Counted from the stretch's first letter, positions 1 to 9,209 are shown. The stretch: 64,000 nucleotides of DNA from Lepidostoma basale (GCA_022606425.2 JAHDVF020000673.1:186001-250000); one strand, 5' to 3'. Translations and numbers: made by a program. Notes: generated by a model from the sequence alone, not told the origin.

Positions 1-79
1 GTGGTCGCTTATCCTCTTCTTTGTCCATTATTAGAATCTTTTCAAGATTTTTTAAATCTCTAATGTGACCAAAATAATT

Positions 80-655
80 TCATTTATTTATTTTAAACAT
101 ATCCAAAGCATTACAGAATTTGTTTCCAATACACTAAAGATACAAGTTAGAGATACACAATAATAAGTAATACATAATAAAATAATAAAAAGAACGACAA
201 ACATAAGATGCATGACAAATTAATAAAATGAATATATCATACAATTATAATAAAGATAGTACTTCCCTCAAATGAGTCAAACTATTACAAAATACGTCAA
301 ACTCCGAGGTGATACGATAAAGCAAATATATTGCTCTACCTACCGGCATAACCATTGGCGGGTTGGTTCTGCATCGTGGGAGATAAAATAATCTATGGCC
401 AATTATCAGGGATGAACAGACCTACATCACTCAGGATTTCTGAATTGTGTATACAACCGCCTATCAGTCGAAAGAAGTGAATATCCAAGTGAATGTCTCG
501 TCTCCCTTCGAGTGAGTGGTAGCCTAGCATCCCTAGCAAGAAATCAGTCGGAAAAAGCCAAGGGGATTATATATTCTCCCTAAGATAGAGGTATCGCAGA
601 AATTTTTTCTGCACCCTCTCCACCATCAGGGAATATCGAACCTCATTAATTTAAT
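80..655 (-). pseudogene. LINE-B 3' fragment, broken frame
   Basis: This is a 5'-truncated copy of a non-LTR retrotransposon. Read on the minus strand, 650-570 gives VERVQKKFLRYLYLRE, then a stop. Other frames give HFFRLIGGCIHN and RTNPPMVMPVG, all found in one frame in the copies at 26,755 and 51,445, so this copy has suffered frameshifts. The T-rich TTTATTTATTTT near 82-95 is the tail. This C-terminal region is typical of Jockey/CR1-type reverse transcriptase proteins; the exact clade is inference. Confidence 0.75.
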
Positions 656-821
656 ACTCTCTGACAGCACACCCTCGAGAGTCTTGCTATGATGCCCAGC
701 TGGTCAAGGATCGACTGATTTGTTCTTCTCGCTACTCGTCCTCAGCATCACAACTCAAAAGCATAATTTATTTTTGATCTCTCGCAACTGTACAGGGATA
801 TGGAGAATAACCAATAATGAC

Positions 822-1190
822 ACCTTCTTCTTCTTCCTCAACCTATTCCCGTCCACTCCTGGACAAAGTCCTCCTCCATTCGCTTCCATGTCACTCTGTC
901 CTGTGCAGACTGCATCCAGGTTATTCCGACGTGTCTGTTCAGATCATCCTTCCACCGTAGTTGCGGTCGCCCTGCACTTCTCTTTGCCGTCCACGGTCTC
1001 CAAGTAAGCAGTCTTCTTGTCCACTTTCCACCTGAGCTTCTGGCTACATGACCTGCCCATTGCCATTTTAGAGTGGCCACCCGGTGGATGATGTCAGTGA
1101 CCTTTGTTTTTTCTCTCACCGTATCATTTCTGACACTGGCTTATTCCTAACATTGCTCTTTCAATGTAACAGTTTCAAGACAATGTAACG
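822..1190 (-). pseudogene. RTE-type retrotransposon C-terminus
   Basis: The minus strand encodes VTDIIHRVATLKWQWAGHVA, then GRPQLRWKDDLNRHVG and QDRVTWKRMEEDFVQEW. This is the usual C-terminal tail of insect RTE-type endonuclease/reverse transcriptases. The frame is open for 93 codons and breaks upstream of about 1,120. A (TTC)n run on the plus strand at 822-838 is the (GAA)n 3' tail. The endonuclease and RT domains are absent (5' truncation). It is nearly the same element as the plus-strand copy at 4,405-4,848. Confidence 0.85.
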
Positions 1191-1424
1191 CAGGCTTCAT
1201 AGACTTTTAGTTTCAGGTTGATCGGTATTTTCCGGTTTTTAAGGATGTAACTCATGTTTCCGAAAGCTGCCCAGCTTTATCCCTCAGAATGATGACATAA
1301 ATCTTTATCAATTTTATTGTTACTTGTTTAAAATATCAATTTTATTGTTACTTTCATATTTTGTTTCAACTGCCGATCGGTTTACACCAAAACATAAAAT
1401 TAAATAACAAATAAATATTAAAGG

Positions 1425-1540
1425 GGGACGATGGAGGTTCCTACCACTTTCCCGAGACCTAATTTAGAAAATTTAATGTTCGTCGGCCTCGCTCCAGCAA
1501 CTAGGTCCATCGCCTGTCTTCGTGTGGAGCATTTTCCTGA
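1425..1540. repeat. Dispersed repeat R2, copy 1
   Basis: The words CTACCACTTTCCCGAG and CTCGCTCCAGCAACTAGG recur at 16,565-16,675 and, more diverged, at 19,043-19,135. No coding signal or terminal repeat was seen. The class is unknown. Confidence 0.55.
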
Positions 1541-1676
1541 ATCTTGCGAGCGGGAACCACATTTAAAATATTTCCTCAATTGTGCCCCTTTTTCACAAAT
1601 GAACATTACATATTATACAGAAAACATCGACCTTAAATATTGTATTTTTTTAAACTGTAGATTAATGGCGTCATAG

Positions 1677-1919
1677 CAGTGGCGGTGCTCCCATAGAAGC
1701 CCAGAAGCCCGGCTTGCGTAAGAAATTTTTAATCAAAACCCCCAAATCTAAGTAATCATGCCCCCGCAGAAACCAACACAATCCACCAAATAACCTTCTA
1801 ATAATGTTTCCATCAGACTAAGAGGAATAGCCACAAGAGCTGAACCTCTGTGAGCCAGAAGAGGTTTTGATTCAAAATTTCTGACGCAAGCCGGGCTTCT
1901 GGGCTTCTATGGGAGTACA
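1677..1919. mobile_element. hAT-type MITE carrying Jockey-derived sequence, copy 1
   Basis: The left end CAGTGGCGGTGCTCCCATAG and the inner part of the right end are inverted repeats over about 50 bp (CCCATAGAAGCCCAGAAGCC and beyond). The last bases of the right terminus are lost. The flanks read GTCATAG on both sides, 7 of an expected 8 bp. The middle matches, in opposite orientation, the 3' part of the Jockey-like element at 6,700-6,830. The better copy is at 34,760-34,999. Confidence 0.75.
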
Positions 1920-2018
1920 GTCATAGAAGAAATTATACGTTATATCCATATCTCAAACCCCTCCAACCGGTTCATTTTATTCACTTTCAGAGTCCAAGTT
2001 TCACAGTCACATATGGTA

Positions 2019-2593
2019 CAGGATGTCTCAAAAGAATGTTTATATTTGTTGGATCGATTAAAAAAAAGTAAGCCATTTATCGAAAATAATATATGTTTAT
2101 TCATTATTGAAGTACACAATATGGGAATTTATCTCTTAAAAATAATATCTTCCAAATGTCAGCCCTCGCGTTCGCGGCACTCATTTAGTCGAACAGTAAA
2201 ATTTATTATGACGGCTCGGCTGACTGAAAATCGATAGACTGATTAACACTCCACGTTTTATACCATTCTTGATGATCTTGGTCGCCCGGATTATGTTTTT
2301 TCTAGTGTTGTACCGGTCTCTTCAAACTTTTTGACCCATTTTCGAATGTGAGGCATGCTTGGCGCATCATTTAAATGGCGAAAACCTCGAATATTGCAGA
2401 ATCTTCTGCGCGCTACAGTCGCCGAATCATCGTTTGTGTAAAACTCTCGCACACCCAACGCGCGTTCCGCTACCGAGAAACGCTCCATGGCGACTGAATT
2501 CTCAAGAGTCAGGCTACAGATTGACATACCCACTGCGCCCCTCAGATTCTAACAGTAAGCTAAACAAACATAAACTTTCTTTGGGACACCCTG
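2019..2593 (-). mobile_element. mariner-like element remnant, CAGG(G/A)TGTC termini
   Basis: The ends are inverted copies: CAGGATGTCTCAAAAGAATG on the left and, reversed, CAGGGTGTCCCAAAGAAAGT on the right. Both sides carry TA, as expected for Tc1/mariner. The transposase reads leftward from the right end but only its N-terminus remains. The element is about 575 bp, so most of the gene has been deleted. A relative with another internal deletion lies at 52,421-53,278. Confidence 0.75.
2291..2533 (-). pseudogene. Transposase N-terminal helix-turn-helix fragment
   Basis: The 80-codon frame contains FSVAERALGVREFYTND, ARRRFCNIRGFRHLNDAPS and IRKWVKKFEETGTTLEKT. This is the N-terminal helix-turn-helix (DUF4817-like) of insect mariner/Tc-type transposases, the part that binds the terminal repeat. 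It ends at a stop right after the HTH. The catalytic DDE/D domain is missing, so it cannot act as a transposase. Confidence 0.8.
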
Positions 2594-2799
2594 TATAACA
2601 TTTCACCATTCTTTGTCGGGGTTTCAGGTTAAGATTATCGTTGCAAAATAAGGTTCTCATCACGAAGGATCAGGTCTCCTTATTTCGGAATGACTTTGAT
2701 CTATTTCATAGACATAAAAGATATAAACGAAAGTCATTTAAAACAAAAAGATGTAGCGCCTCTGCTTGGAAGTTCGTGAAATGTAGAATTAATTTCACC

Positions 2800-2875
2800 T
2801 CTATTGCTAGTTCTATAAATGGGTTGTAAAGTCGATGATATACCTTCACCCTCCACTTGTAGAACTAGCAATAGA
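2800..2875. repeat. 16-bp perfect inverted repeat (hairpin)
   Basis: TCTATTGCTAGTTCTA at 2,800-2,815 is the exact reverse complement of 2,860-2,875, with a 44-bp spacer. It lies beside a GC-rich patch (2,885-2,940). The function is unknown; it may be the end of a small fold-back element. Confidence 0.6.
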
Positions 2876-3040
2876 AGCGTCTTGTTCGGTCCTGTCTCCG
2901 TGCCCCCGCACCGCGAGCAGTGGCGCCCGGTGCGAATTTGTGTGTTGCCAGGGTGGTTCCTGAAACCAAAAATTGTTTATTACTGTGAAAATCCTTTTTT
3001 AATTATCAAGTTTTCGCTCAGTAACGGTTTTATATGTTTA

Positions 3041-3352
3041 GAGTGTTTTTTTAGAGGTTTGGTTTTTAAACTGGCAACATTGTTTCTACAGACTGTCAAT
3101 TTGACAGTTGACGGTTGATTTGTAGTCAGTACGTTTTGCCATTTCACCCAGTTGCTCGATAAAGTTGTCGAAAATTGGAGTTCACGATTGCGCTTCATTC
3201 GAGCTAGCCATGGCGCTCATATGGCCGAAATCATATTTAAACAATAATGGCATAAAATTATCTATTAAATAAAACCAATATCATAGACATTAACATTATT
3301 TTAATGTTTTTTTTTATTATTTTGAATTTGTATACCTCTAAAAAAACACCCT
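3041..3352. mobile_element. mariner-like MITE, GTGTTTTTTTAGAGG termini
   Basis: The left end GAGTGTTTTTTTAGAGGTTT and the right end (reversed AGGGTGTTTTTTTAGAGGTA) are inverted repeats next to TA. Inside are GTTGTCGAAAATTGGAGTTC and CGCTTCATTCGAGCTAGCC, shared with the longer copy at 16,695-17,199. No transposase frame is left. Confidence 0.75.
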
Positions 3353-3368
3353 TATACACATTGTTACA

Positions 3369-3455
3369 TAAAGGTGTTTTTTTAGAGGTACGAGTACCTA
3401 TACAAATTCTAAATGAAAAAAACAAAACAAATTAAAGTAATGTTACTGTCTATGA
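3369..3455. mobile_element. Right end of the same MITE, inverted
   Basis: AGGTGTTTTTTTAGAGGTAC followed by an A-rich run and GTTACTGTCTATGATG is the reverse complement of the right 65-85 bp of the neighbour at 3,041-3,352. The two right ends face each other across only 16 bp, giving a near-palindrome. Confidence 0.65.
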
Positions 3456-3465
3456 TGAACTTTTA

Positions 3466-3645
3466 TACAGGTGTTACAATAAACGGTTTATTGTAACACC
3501 TGATGATGCCAACATCGGTTGGCGAAACAGCTATCACGACACTCTCAGTGAATAAAAAGAAATTGTGATAATATAACAGTGTTTTTTAATTTTAACAGTA
3601 ATAATGTTGAAGTATCATAGTGTTTCGGCCAAAACAATTGATTTT
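3466..3645 (+). repeat. H1 repeat, one arm plus inverted stub
   Basis: A perfect inverted repeat (CAGGTGTTACAATAAA against TTTATTGTAACACCTG) leads into a hammerhead-like core. The H1 outer arm follows: CTCAGTGAATAAA, TAACAGTGTTTT and ATCATAGTGTTTCGGCC. The same arm flanks the fold-back at 15,690-16,370. Confidence 0.65.
3496..3540 (+). ncRNA. Hammerhead-like core, H1
   Basis: CTGATGA (3,500-3,506) matches the conserved hammerhead core exactly. One extra base follows, then stem II GCCAAC/GTTGGC with an ATCG loop, then GAAAC (3,524-3,528), then AGCTATC. Cleavage would fall after C3535. Stem III is at most 2-4 bp and stem I pairing is weak here. Such reduced stem III hammerheads are known from Penelope-like retroelements. 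Activity is inference. Confidence 0.55.
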
Positions 3646-3706
3646 TTTAAAAGTTAATGTTTTATAGACATTATATTTTGTGGAAATGACATGTTAGGCC
3701 TAAGTT

Positions 3707-4090
3707 TAACTTCTTCTTCTTCTTCTTACGGTGCCGTGTCAGGTCCCCCGTACGTTGGCGATCACTGCAGCAAAAGCATGGTCGTATGCTTTCCCGTTGC
3801 CTTCTCTGGTGGATTTTTCTGTCGGGGTTACCTTCCCTTAGCTGGTTGGATCTGGTTTGGAGGCGCCAGAAACTCGCCTTTCATCCCCTCGTTATCTGCT
3901 GTGATCACACGGTTATGAGTGTGATCCCATTGCCCGGGGTTCGCGACAGGGACGCTAACGAGTGGACTAGTCAGTAGTGTTGCCGGTGGAATGCAACTGG
4001 GCCTTTTGCAGCATTTTATAGAATCACACCCTCCAGCAAGATGTGACTCTCCACGACCCTACTAACACTTTGAACCCCAAAGTAAGTAAG
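3707..4090 (-). repeat. Unclassified retroelement-like repeat
   Basis: A GC-richer block starts after a (TTC)n run (3,711-3,727), which would be a (GAA)n tail for a minus-strand retrocopy like those of the RTE copies. It ends on the plus side at AAGTAAGTAAG. It holds ACGGTGCCGTGTCAGGTCC and ACCCTCCAGCAAGATGTG. No recognisable protein was found. Confidence 0.4.
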
Positions 4091-4097
4091 TTTTACT

Positions 4098-4165
4098 AGT
4101 CAAGGCATTATCAAATGTCTGATATCTGACAAATGTATGACATTTTATAATGCCTCGGCTGTCTT
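4098..4165. repeat. H2 fold-back fragment
   Basis: AAGGCATTATCAAATGTCTG and, inverted, GACATTTTATAATGCCT form the centre of the H2 fold-back seen at 6,548-6,685 and 34,620-35,155. The outer arms are missing. Confidence 0.5.
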
Positions 4166-4404
4166 GTGTTTGATAAACGTAATCTTTAAAAAAATCTGAA
4201 TTTTACAGTTTTAACGTTTATTAAAATTAATTAACTAACAAATTAGCAATTTTTTTCATTGATGTATAAATAAAATCAATAAATTAAAAGATTTATAGAG
4301 AAAGTCAGAGAATTACACTCACAAAAATCCGATTCAATACCTGTCATATACTATATATTTATTATATTACGAAGATGAGATTTTTCTTGTTTATGATAAA
4401 CAGT

Positions 4405-4848
4405 GAAACTATAGTAACATCTAATTATGGTCTTGAAACTGTTACATTGTCCAAACAAAGTGCCGAGAAACTAAGAGTGACCCAAAGAGCCATGGAAAGA
4501 GCCACGTTAGGAATAAGCCTAAGAGACAAAGTCAGAAACGATACGGTGAGAGAAAAAACAATGGTCATTGACATCATCCACCGGGTGGCGACTCTAAAAT
4601 AGCAGTGGGCAGGTCACGTAGCCAGAAGCTCAGATGAAAAATGGACAAGAAGACTGCTGATTTGGAGACCGTGGACGGCAAAGAAAAGTGCAGGGCGACC
4701 GCAACTATGGTGGAAGGATGATCTGAACAGACACGTCGGAATAACCAGGATGCAGTCTGCACAGGACAGAGTGACATGGAAGCGAATGGAGGAGGACTTT
4801 GTCCAGGAGTGGACGGGAATAGGCTGAGGAAGATGAAGAAGAAGAAGA
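4405..4848 (+). pseudogene. RTE-type retrotransposon C-terminus
   Basis: The frame begins with YGLETVTLSKQSAEKLRVTQ and runs through RATLGISLRDKVRND, IHRVATLK, AGHVARSSDEKW and QDRVTWKRMEEDFVQEW. A single TAG (4,600-4,602) replaces the first W of the usual KWQWAGH. A (GAAGAA)n tail follows at 4,829-4,848. This is a 5'-truncated copy, dead by this stop and by lack of the RT domain. Confidence 0.85.
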
Positions 4849-4919
4849 ACATCTAACAGCAAGGCGAAATGTGATTTACATGTGAAAGAAGTAATTAATT
4901 GTGAAAAGCTTAGCTTAAA

Positions 4920-5235
4920 CAGCCGCTGTCGTCCACTGTTGGACATAGGCCTCCCCCACACTTCTCCACGTATTCCTGTCTTCTGCCTTTCCAGCAACTT
5001 TTAGAATGTCATCAAACCATTGTGCGGGGGTTCTCCCTCTGTTTCTTCTATCCTCGCGAGGTTTCCACCACCCTTCTGGTCCATTTTTCGTCTACAATCT
5101 GGCAAAATGTCTCGCAAATTACTATTTGAGCTTTGCCACCCTTTCGACGATAACCGTTACTCCTGGCCTTCTACGTATTAGAGTATTTCTTATCCGGTTT
5201 GAGAATCTTATTTACTATTTTCTTACATAACTAGT
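4920..5235 (-). pseudogene. RTE-type retrotransposon C-terminus, second subfamily
   Basis: The minus strand gives RIRNTLIRRRPGVTVIVERV and AKLK, then two stops, then FARHFAR. After a frame change it reads REDRRNRGRTPAQWFDDILK, VAGKAEDRNTWRSVGEAYV and QQW. It differs from the neighbour at 4,405-4,848 and is closer to the copy at 17,470-17,995. Confidence 0.8.
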
Positions 5236-5239
5236 GGAC

Positions 5240-5420
5240 TAATTATTATTTTGTTGAATCGCTCTTTACATCATTACAGCGCCAGCCAAATCGATGCAAA
5301 GGGTATAGCTATCATATTGATCCCCAAGACATGTGATAGGTAGCTAAACTATCGCCATTTTTCGGCATGGGAATTCTACACCAGACCAATGACAGTGTGA
5401 CAATCACACTGCCATCGCCC
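5240..5420 (-). mobile_element. SINE-2 copy, head truncated
   Basis: Read on the minus strand it contains the SINE-2 body: GGCAGTGTGATTGTCACACT, GTAGAATTC, TAGCTACCTATCACATGTC and the end TGTAAAGAGCGATTCAAC. The tRNA-like head with the B box is cut off at about 5,420. Confidence 0.7.
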
Positions 5421-5635
5421 ATCACCTATTGTCGCATCGTCCATCAGCGTTGAAAGGAGTCACCAACAAGCTGAGAGTGCTCCACGGACTAAGTTACAAA
5501 TGCCAACATAGTCAGAAAAACAACCTCCACCTGTCAGGAACATTGCAGGATGCAGTTCATGCTATGTATATTTACAAAGTTTTATTTAATAACAATATAA
5601 ACAACTTATTTATTTGAAAGATACTTTTTAATCTT

Positions 5636-6076
5636 TCTTCTTCTTCTTCTTTGCTAGCCTTTTTCCCTCCACTGCTGGATATAGGCCTCTTCCAATTTCT
5701 TCCACTCGTCTCTATCCTGCCCCCTTTGTATCCAAGATTTTCCAACCCTTTTGATAATATCATCGGTCCATCTCATCGGTGGCCTTCCGACACTTCGCCT
5801 ATTTTCCCATGGTCTCCAACTGAGTATCCTGGGTGCCCATCTGTTGCCACCCTGTCTAGCCAAGTGTCCAGCCTATTGCCATTTCAATTTTGCCACTCGG
5901 TCCATGACGTCAGCAACCCTGGTGCGGCGTCTAATTTCTTCATTCCTTATGCGGTCACGCAAGCTCACACCAAGTATCTGTCTTTCCATGGACCTCTGTG
6001 TACACTTGAGCCTGTGGACACTTTTTGCTGTAAGAGTTGTCGTCTCTAGTCCTATGTCATCATGGGCAGTATACAC
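5636..6076 (-). pseudogene. RTE-type retrotransposon C-terminus
   Basis: The minus strand encodes GLETTTLTAKSVHRLKCTQ, QILGVSLRDRIRNEEIRRR and VADVMDRVAKLKWQ. A TAG stop falls where the family has W, then AGHLARQGGNRWAPRILSWR and GRPPMRWTDDIIKRVGKSWI follow. The tail is (GAA)n, a (TTC)n run on the plus strand at 5,637-5,653. Apart from the stop the C-terminal 130 codons are in register, so the copy is fairly young. Confidence 0.85.
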
Positions 6077-6169
6077 ATATCGTACCAGTTTGTCTCAAAA
6101 GAAAGGTCTTTTAATCTTTGTATCACAGTATTTAAAAATATCAATATAATTAAAATATAATACAAAATC

Positions 6170-6206
6170 AAATATGTTTCGGGACACAGAAGCCCTTCAT
6201 AAGTGT
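6170..6206 (-). ncRNA. Hammerhead-like core, H3
   Basis: The minus strand reads CTTATGA, A, then GGGC...GTCCC as stem II, then GAAACATATT. It belongs with 30,334, 32,118 and 60,000, where the 5' core reads CTGAGGA or ATGAAGA. Two core bases differ from consensus here, so it is probably inactive. Confidence 0.4.
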
Positions 6207-6373
6207 AATTACATATGTAATAAATAAATATTTAAAAAAATCTATGAATGTCTTCAATGTGAACCCGCAACACAAAGTAATGATGAATACATTATAGAAG
6301 AAACTTATTTAAAATACAAATTGTATAAGATTTTATTTAAAAATATATTTTTTAAACATCAACAACAAGTAAT

Positions 6374-6534
6374 GATGCCTATTGCTGGCGATGAGGTTTG
6401 CAACCCATCACACCTCGTCTACCGTGGGGGCGAAAAGAGAAGAATGGAGTGCCCCATCGGTTAAAGTGTGGCAGTCCATTCTTTCTGCCTATCCCTTCGG
6501 CGAGATGGCGTGATGGTTAGTTAGTTAGCTAGTT
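6374..6534 (+). mobile_element. Composite SINE with LINE-A tail, copy 1
   Basis: The insertion is flanked by perfect 9-bp repeats ACAAGTAAT (6,365-6,373 and 6,535-6,543). The head contains GATGAGGTTTGCAACCCATC, a hairpin like a tRNA T arm. From AGTGTGGCAGTCCATTC onward it equals the LINE-A 3' end and finishes in GGTTAGTTAGTTAG. It has no coding capacity and presumably used LINE-A enzymes. The second copy is at 15,505-15,656. Confidence 0.75.
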
Positions 6535-6547
6535 ACAAGTAATTAAT

Positions 6548-6685
6548 ACGAATGGAAACGTCTGTTTTATAGAAGTTTCATTTTATTTTATAGGAATGAC
6601 ATGATTCGCCTTGCGATGGCATTATCAAATGACATTTGATAATGGCATAGTGTAGCGAAGTATGTCATTCCCGTAAAATTTAATA
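6548..6685. repeat. H2 fold-back
   Basis: Inverted arms run outward from TCAAATGACATTTGA: GGAATGACATGATTCGCC on the left, and GCGAAGTATGTCATTCCC on the right. Each arm holds a hammerhead-like string (TTGATAATGGC, short stem, GCGAAGTATGTC). In better copies this reads TGATAATGCC...GGGCGAAACATGTC. Confidence 0.6.
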
Positions 6686-6699
6686 CAAATTCTTGAAAA

Positions 6700-7140
6700 T
6701 TTGGACTTGGACTTGGATCTTCTGGCTTACAGAGGTTCAGCTCATGTGGCTATTCCTCTTACGTCTGATGGGAACATTGTTGGAAGGTGATTTGGTGGGT
6801 TGTTGGTTTATGCGGGGGTATTTGGGCGCTTTTGGCGGCTGGAGGTGTTTGGGTCGTAATTTGAGAAGTCTTTTATTGTGGGGTTAGGATGTGAAGGGAG
6901 TCCATTGTAAAAACGTTCGGCAAGTTTCAGAATGAATTCATCTATCATCGGGAATCTCGATTCTAGGTGCAGTTGTGTGATCCTGGTCCATGAAGGCGCA
7001 CCAAGCGATAAACGGATAGCCTTATTTTGTAGGATTTGGAGTTTTCGCATGTGACTCGAAGCTGCATAGCCTCAGATTGGGTCTGCGTAAGTGAAGATCG
7101 GCCTTATGACCGTTTTGTATATCAGAAGTTTATTCAAGAT
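6700..7140 (-). pseudogene. Jockey-like LINE C-terminus
   Basis: The minus strand encodes YKTVIRPIFTYADPI, then a TGA stop, then GYAASSHMRKLQILQNKAIR, PSWTRITQLHLESRFPMIDE and LAERFYNGLPSHPNPTI. This is the end of Jockey-clade reverse transcriptase ORFs. The RT core is missing. Its 3' part (6,725-6,830) is the sequence found inside the hAT MITEs at 1,677 and 34,760. Confidence 0.8.
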
Positions 7141-7149
7141 GTTTCCATT

Positions 7150-7205
7150 CGTATTAATTATTCAATGTGGAGATTTACATCATTGTTCAAGAAACAATAA
7201 ATATC
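7150..7205 (-). repeat. H2 outer-arm fragment
   Basis: CATTCGTATTAATTATTCAA, then TTTACATCATTGTTCAAGAA, recur beside H2 units at 19,910-19,985, 30,945-31,010 and 34,620-34,680. It marks the outer end of the H2 repeat. Confidence 0.5.
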
Positions 7206-7339
7206 TTGAACAAGTTATTAGCGTCGACTAATTCTTCATCGTACTTCAGGAATTGTTTTACTTTAATGAAGAAGATTTCATTTTTCACCATGTTATTCTA
7301 GATAAGAATATACTTTGCGTATACTATTGATTTTATAAC

Positions 7340-7540
7340 TAATTAGTCAACACGCCATCTCTCTAAAGGGGTAGGTAGAATGGATGGACCACCACACTGT
7401 TCTTATCTGACATACTTCTATCGTTTCCTCTACATTTATACAACGTTTTTACATGCATCTCGATTTCTTCGACTCTTCACTTGGTCGACATTTAATATTT
7501 GATTGATTTGATCATGCCACGTTATAAAGCCGTAATTAAT
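7340..7540 (-). mobile_element. LINE-A 3' fragment
   Basis: It starts at AATTAGTCAACACGCCATCT and carries AAAGGGGTAGGTAGAATGG, then ATTTGATTGATTTGATCATG. These match the LINE-A C-terminal coding region on the minus strand. The frame is decayed. Confidence 0.75.
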
Positions 7541-7734
7541 AATAAAAAATAAGTTATCTAGGAATGTCATGAGGAATCATTTTCATAAAAAATAATTGAA
7601 AAAAATATCGATTCGTCGTTACAAATCTGTATGCAAGATATGACCAAATGACAGCTGAAGTGAAGGCCTCCTCGGTCGCCCATATTGAATCGCACACGTC
7701 GGCTTGTTATAACGTCAAGACGGCATTGGCAGAG

Positions 7735-7797
7735 TAATGTGGCGGTCCATTCTCTCTGCCTACCCTTTCGGAGAAACGGCGTGATGGTTTGTTGCTG
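7735..7797 (+). mobile_element. LINE-A 3' end
   Basis: The last 60 bp of LINE-A: GTGGCGGTCCATTCTCTCTG, CCTACCCTTTCGGAG, CGGCGTGATGG, then TTTGTTG in place of the TTAG tail. It is extremely 5'-truncated. Confidence 0.7.
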
Positions 7798-7799
7798 TT

Positions 7800-8830
7800 A
7801 TACATATAATACAATTTATACATGCTTAAACAATAAAATTTAAATACATTTCTTGAGCATAGGACATAAGTATTATAATACGCATTTATCACAATTGTTG
7901 AGGGGTCTTGAAATCGAAGTGGGTGGAGATTATCTGCTTCAGATGAATATCGCAACGTAATTTGCAACACACATATGCCTTTAAAGTTAATTATCATTAA
8001 AGTCATATGGTGTGATGCTAATCAAATTGCAATTAATTTGAGCTTCTTTCATCTGGCGATATGCGCTGGATGCTGTGAAACGAAACGTGTAACTAACAAT
8101 ACAATATTTATATTTCAATAATCCCACAGTGAACAGGCAATGTTGGATTTTACTGAAATGCAAATGCAATTAGACTATTTTTAATATGTATGCTTTTAAG
8201 ATAGTTGTTTTAAACCAGGTTCACGACAGTACAATATGGCGACATGTGACTTCTAATTTTAGATATTTTATTTATTATTATTTTTATTTTTTTGGGTCGG
8301 ATGAGGTCCACCCAGGAAAAAATATCTTTTAAATATTGTTTGTCAATTTTAACTATTGCAATGGTTTTATAATTATATTATATGCCAAAAAATAATATAA
8401 AGCACTCGTGTAAATTATTTTCACACCGCTTTATTTGTTTTTTTAGAACCATCCTGTTTCGCTCCCATAGGAGCTTCGCCAAAATTACAAAACAAATGTT
8501 TATTACTTTATATAATTATTAAATAACATTTGTTTAAATTAATTTCAATCATGGTAAATATGGGTACACATTTATTTGTTGAATACATTTTTTAAATCAT
8601 TGTATTTTCACAAATTTTTTTTACACTTTTCACAAACATGTTTCGGACAGATGACGTTAATAAGAGTTATATTTTATTACGTTTTTAACATTATTTTAAC
8701 GTTACTGTTTTTTTATTATTATTCAAATGTGAATCCCAACACAAAGTGATGGCGAATATAGAAGTATAATTTTGTTGCTTCATTGATAATATTATAATTA
8801 TAAAATACCAGAAAATTACGACGAAGAATA
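7800..8830. other. AT-rich stretch, two weak hammerhead-like motifs
   Basis: No gene or classified element seen. At 8,450-8,480 the minus strand has GCTCCTATGGGAGCGAAAC, like 36,048-36,075. At 8,632-8,668 the minus strand has GTCCGAAACATGTTTGTG. Both look like decayed hammerhead halves. Confidence 0.35.
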
Positions 8831-8835
8831 AATTC

Positions 8836-9019
8836 TAGTGGTGGTCTAGGGGATAGAACGCTTGACTCCTGATCCTGGGGACATGGGTTCAAGCCTGGAC
8901 ACGTCCAGATTCCTTCTTCATAATAATGAGCTATTTTCTGCTCATATCGAAGATTGTAAAAAATAAATTCTAATATCATTGATATAAATCCTTGGAGTTA
9001 GTCTTTTTAAAAAAAAAGT
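8836..9019 (+). mobile_element. SINE-1 copy
   Basis: A tRNA-derived SINE: A box TGGTCTAGGGG, then GGGTTCAAGCCTGG as B box, then the body ATTCCTTCTTCATAATAATG and TTCTAATATCATTGAT. It ends in TTAGTCTTTTTAAAAAAAAA. RNA polymerase III would read it from the internal boxes. It needs LINE enzymes to move. Confidence 0.8.
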
Positions 9020-9089
9020 TGGTGTGCCGGGATTCGTTCAATCGACACGTGGATGATTCAGCGCATAAGCGTTTTGCAGAGAAATGGTT

Positions 9090-9206
9090 TGAGTGAAGGC
9101 GATACTCAGAACCGTAAGAAGTACAGCCTGAGATCGAGAAGAGCCGACCCCAACAGTCAACGCAGACAATGAGATAATAGCGCCAGGAAGAAGAAGAAGA
9201 AGAAGG
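9090..9206 (+). repeat. Retroelement 3' tail ending in (GAA)n
   Basis: CTGAGATCGAGAAGAGCCGAC leads into GATAATAGCGCCAGGAAGAA and a run of AAG units. The tail type is that of the RTE-type and LINE-D copies. No protein piece is long enough to assign it. Confidence 0.4.
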
Positions 9207-9209
9207 TAT

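Noticed and set aside
720..1007. 95-codon plus-strand frame
   Set aside because: It lies antisense over the RTE-type copy and has no domain; it is a shadow frame.
3711..3727. Independent microsatellites (TTC)n
   Set aside because: These runs, and those at 822, 5,637, 9,188, 12,843 and 47,724, sit at retroelement 3' ends and are tails rather than separate loci.
4614..4997. 127-codon minus-strand frame
   Set aside because: Only its first 24 codons belong to an RTE fragment; the rest is antisense to the copy at 4,405-4,848.
5651..6049. Two 132-codon plus-strand frames
   Set aside because: Both are antisense to the RTE-type copy at 5,636-6,076.
8836..8910. tRNA gene call on SINE-1 heads
   Set aside because: A and B boxes are present, but the acceptor and anticodon stems do not fold and the sequence is joined to a SINE body in several copies.
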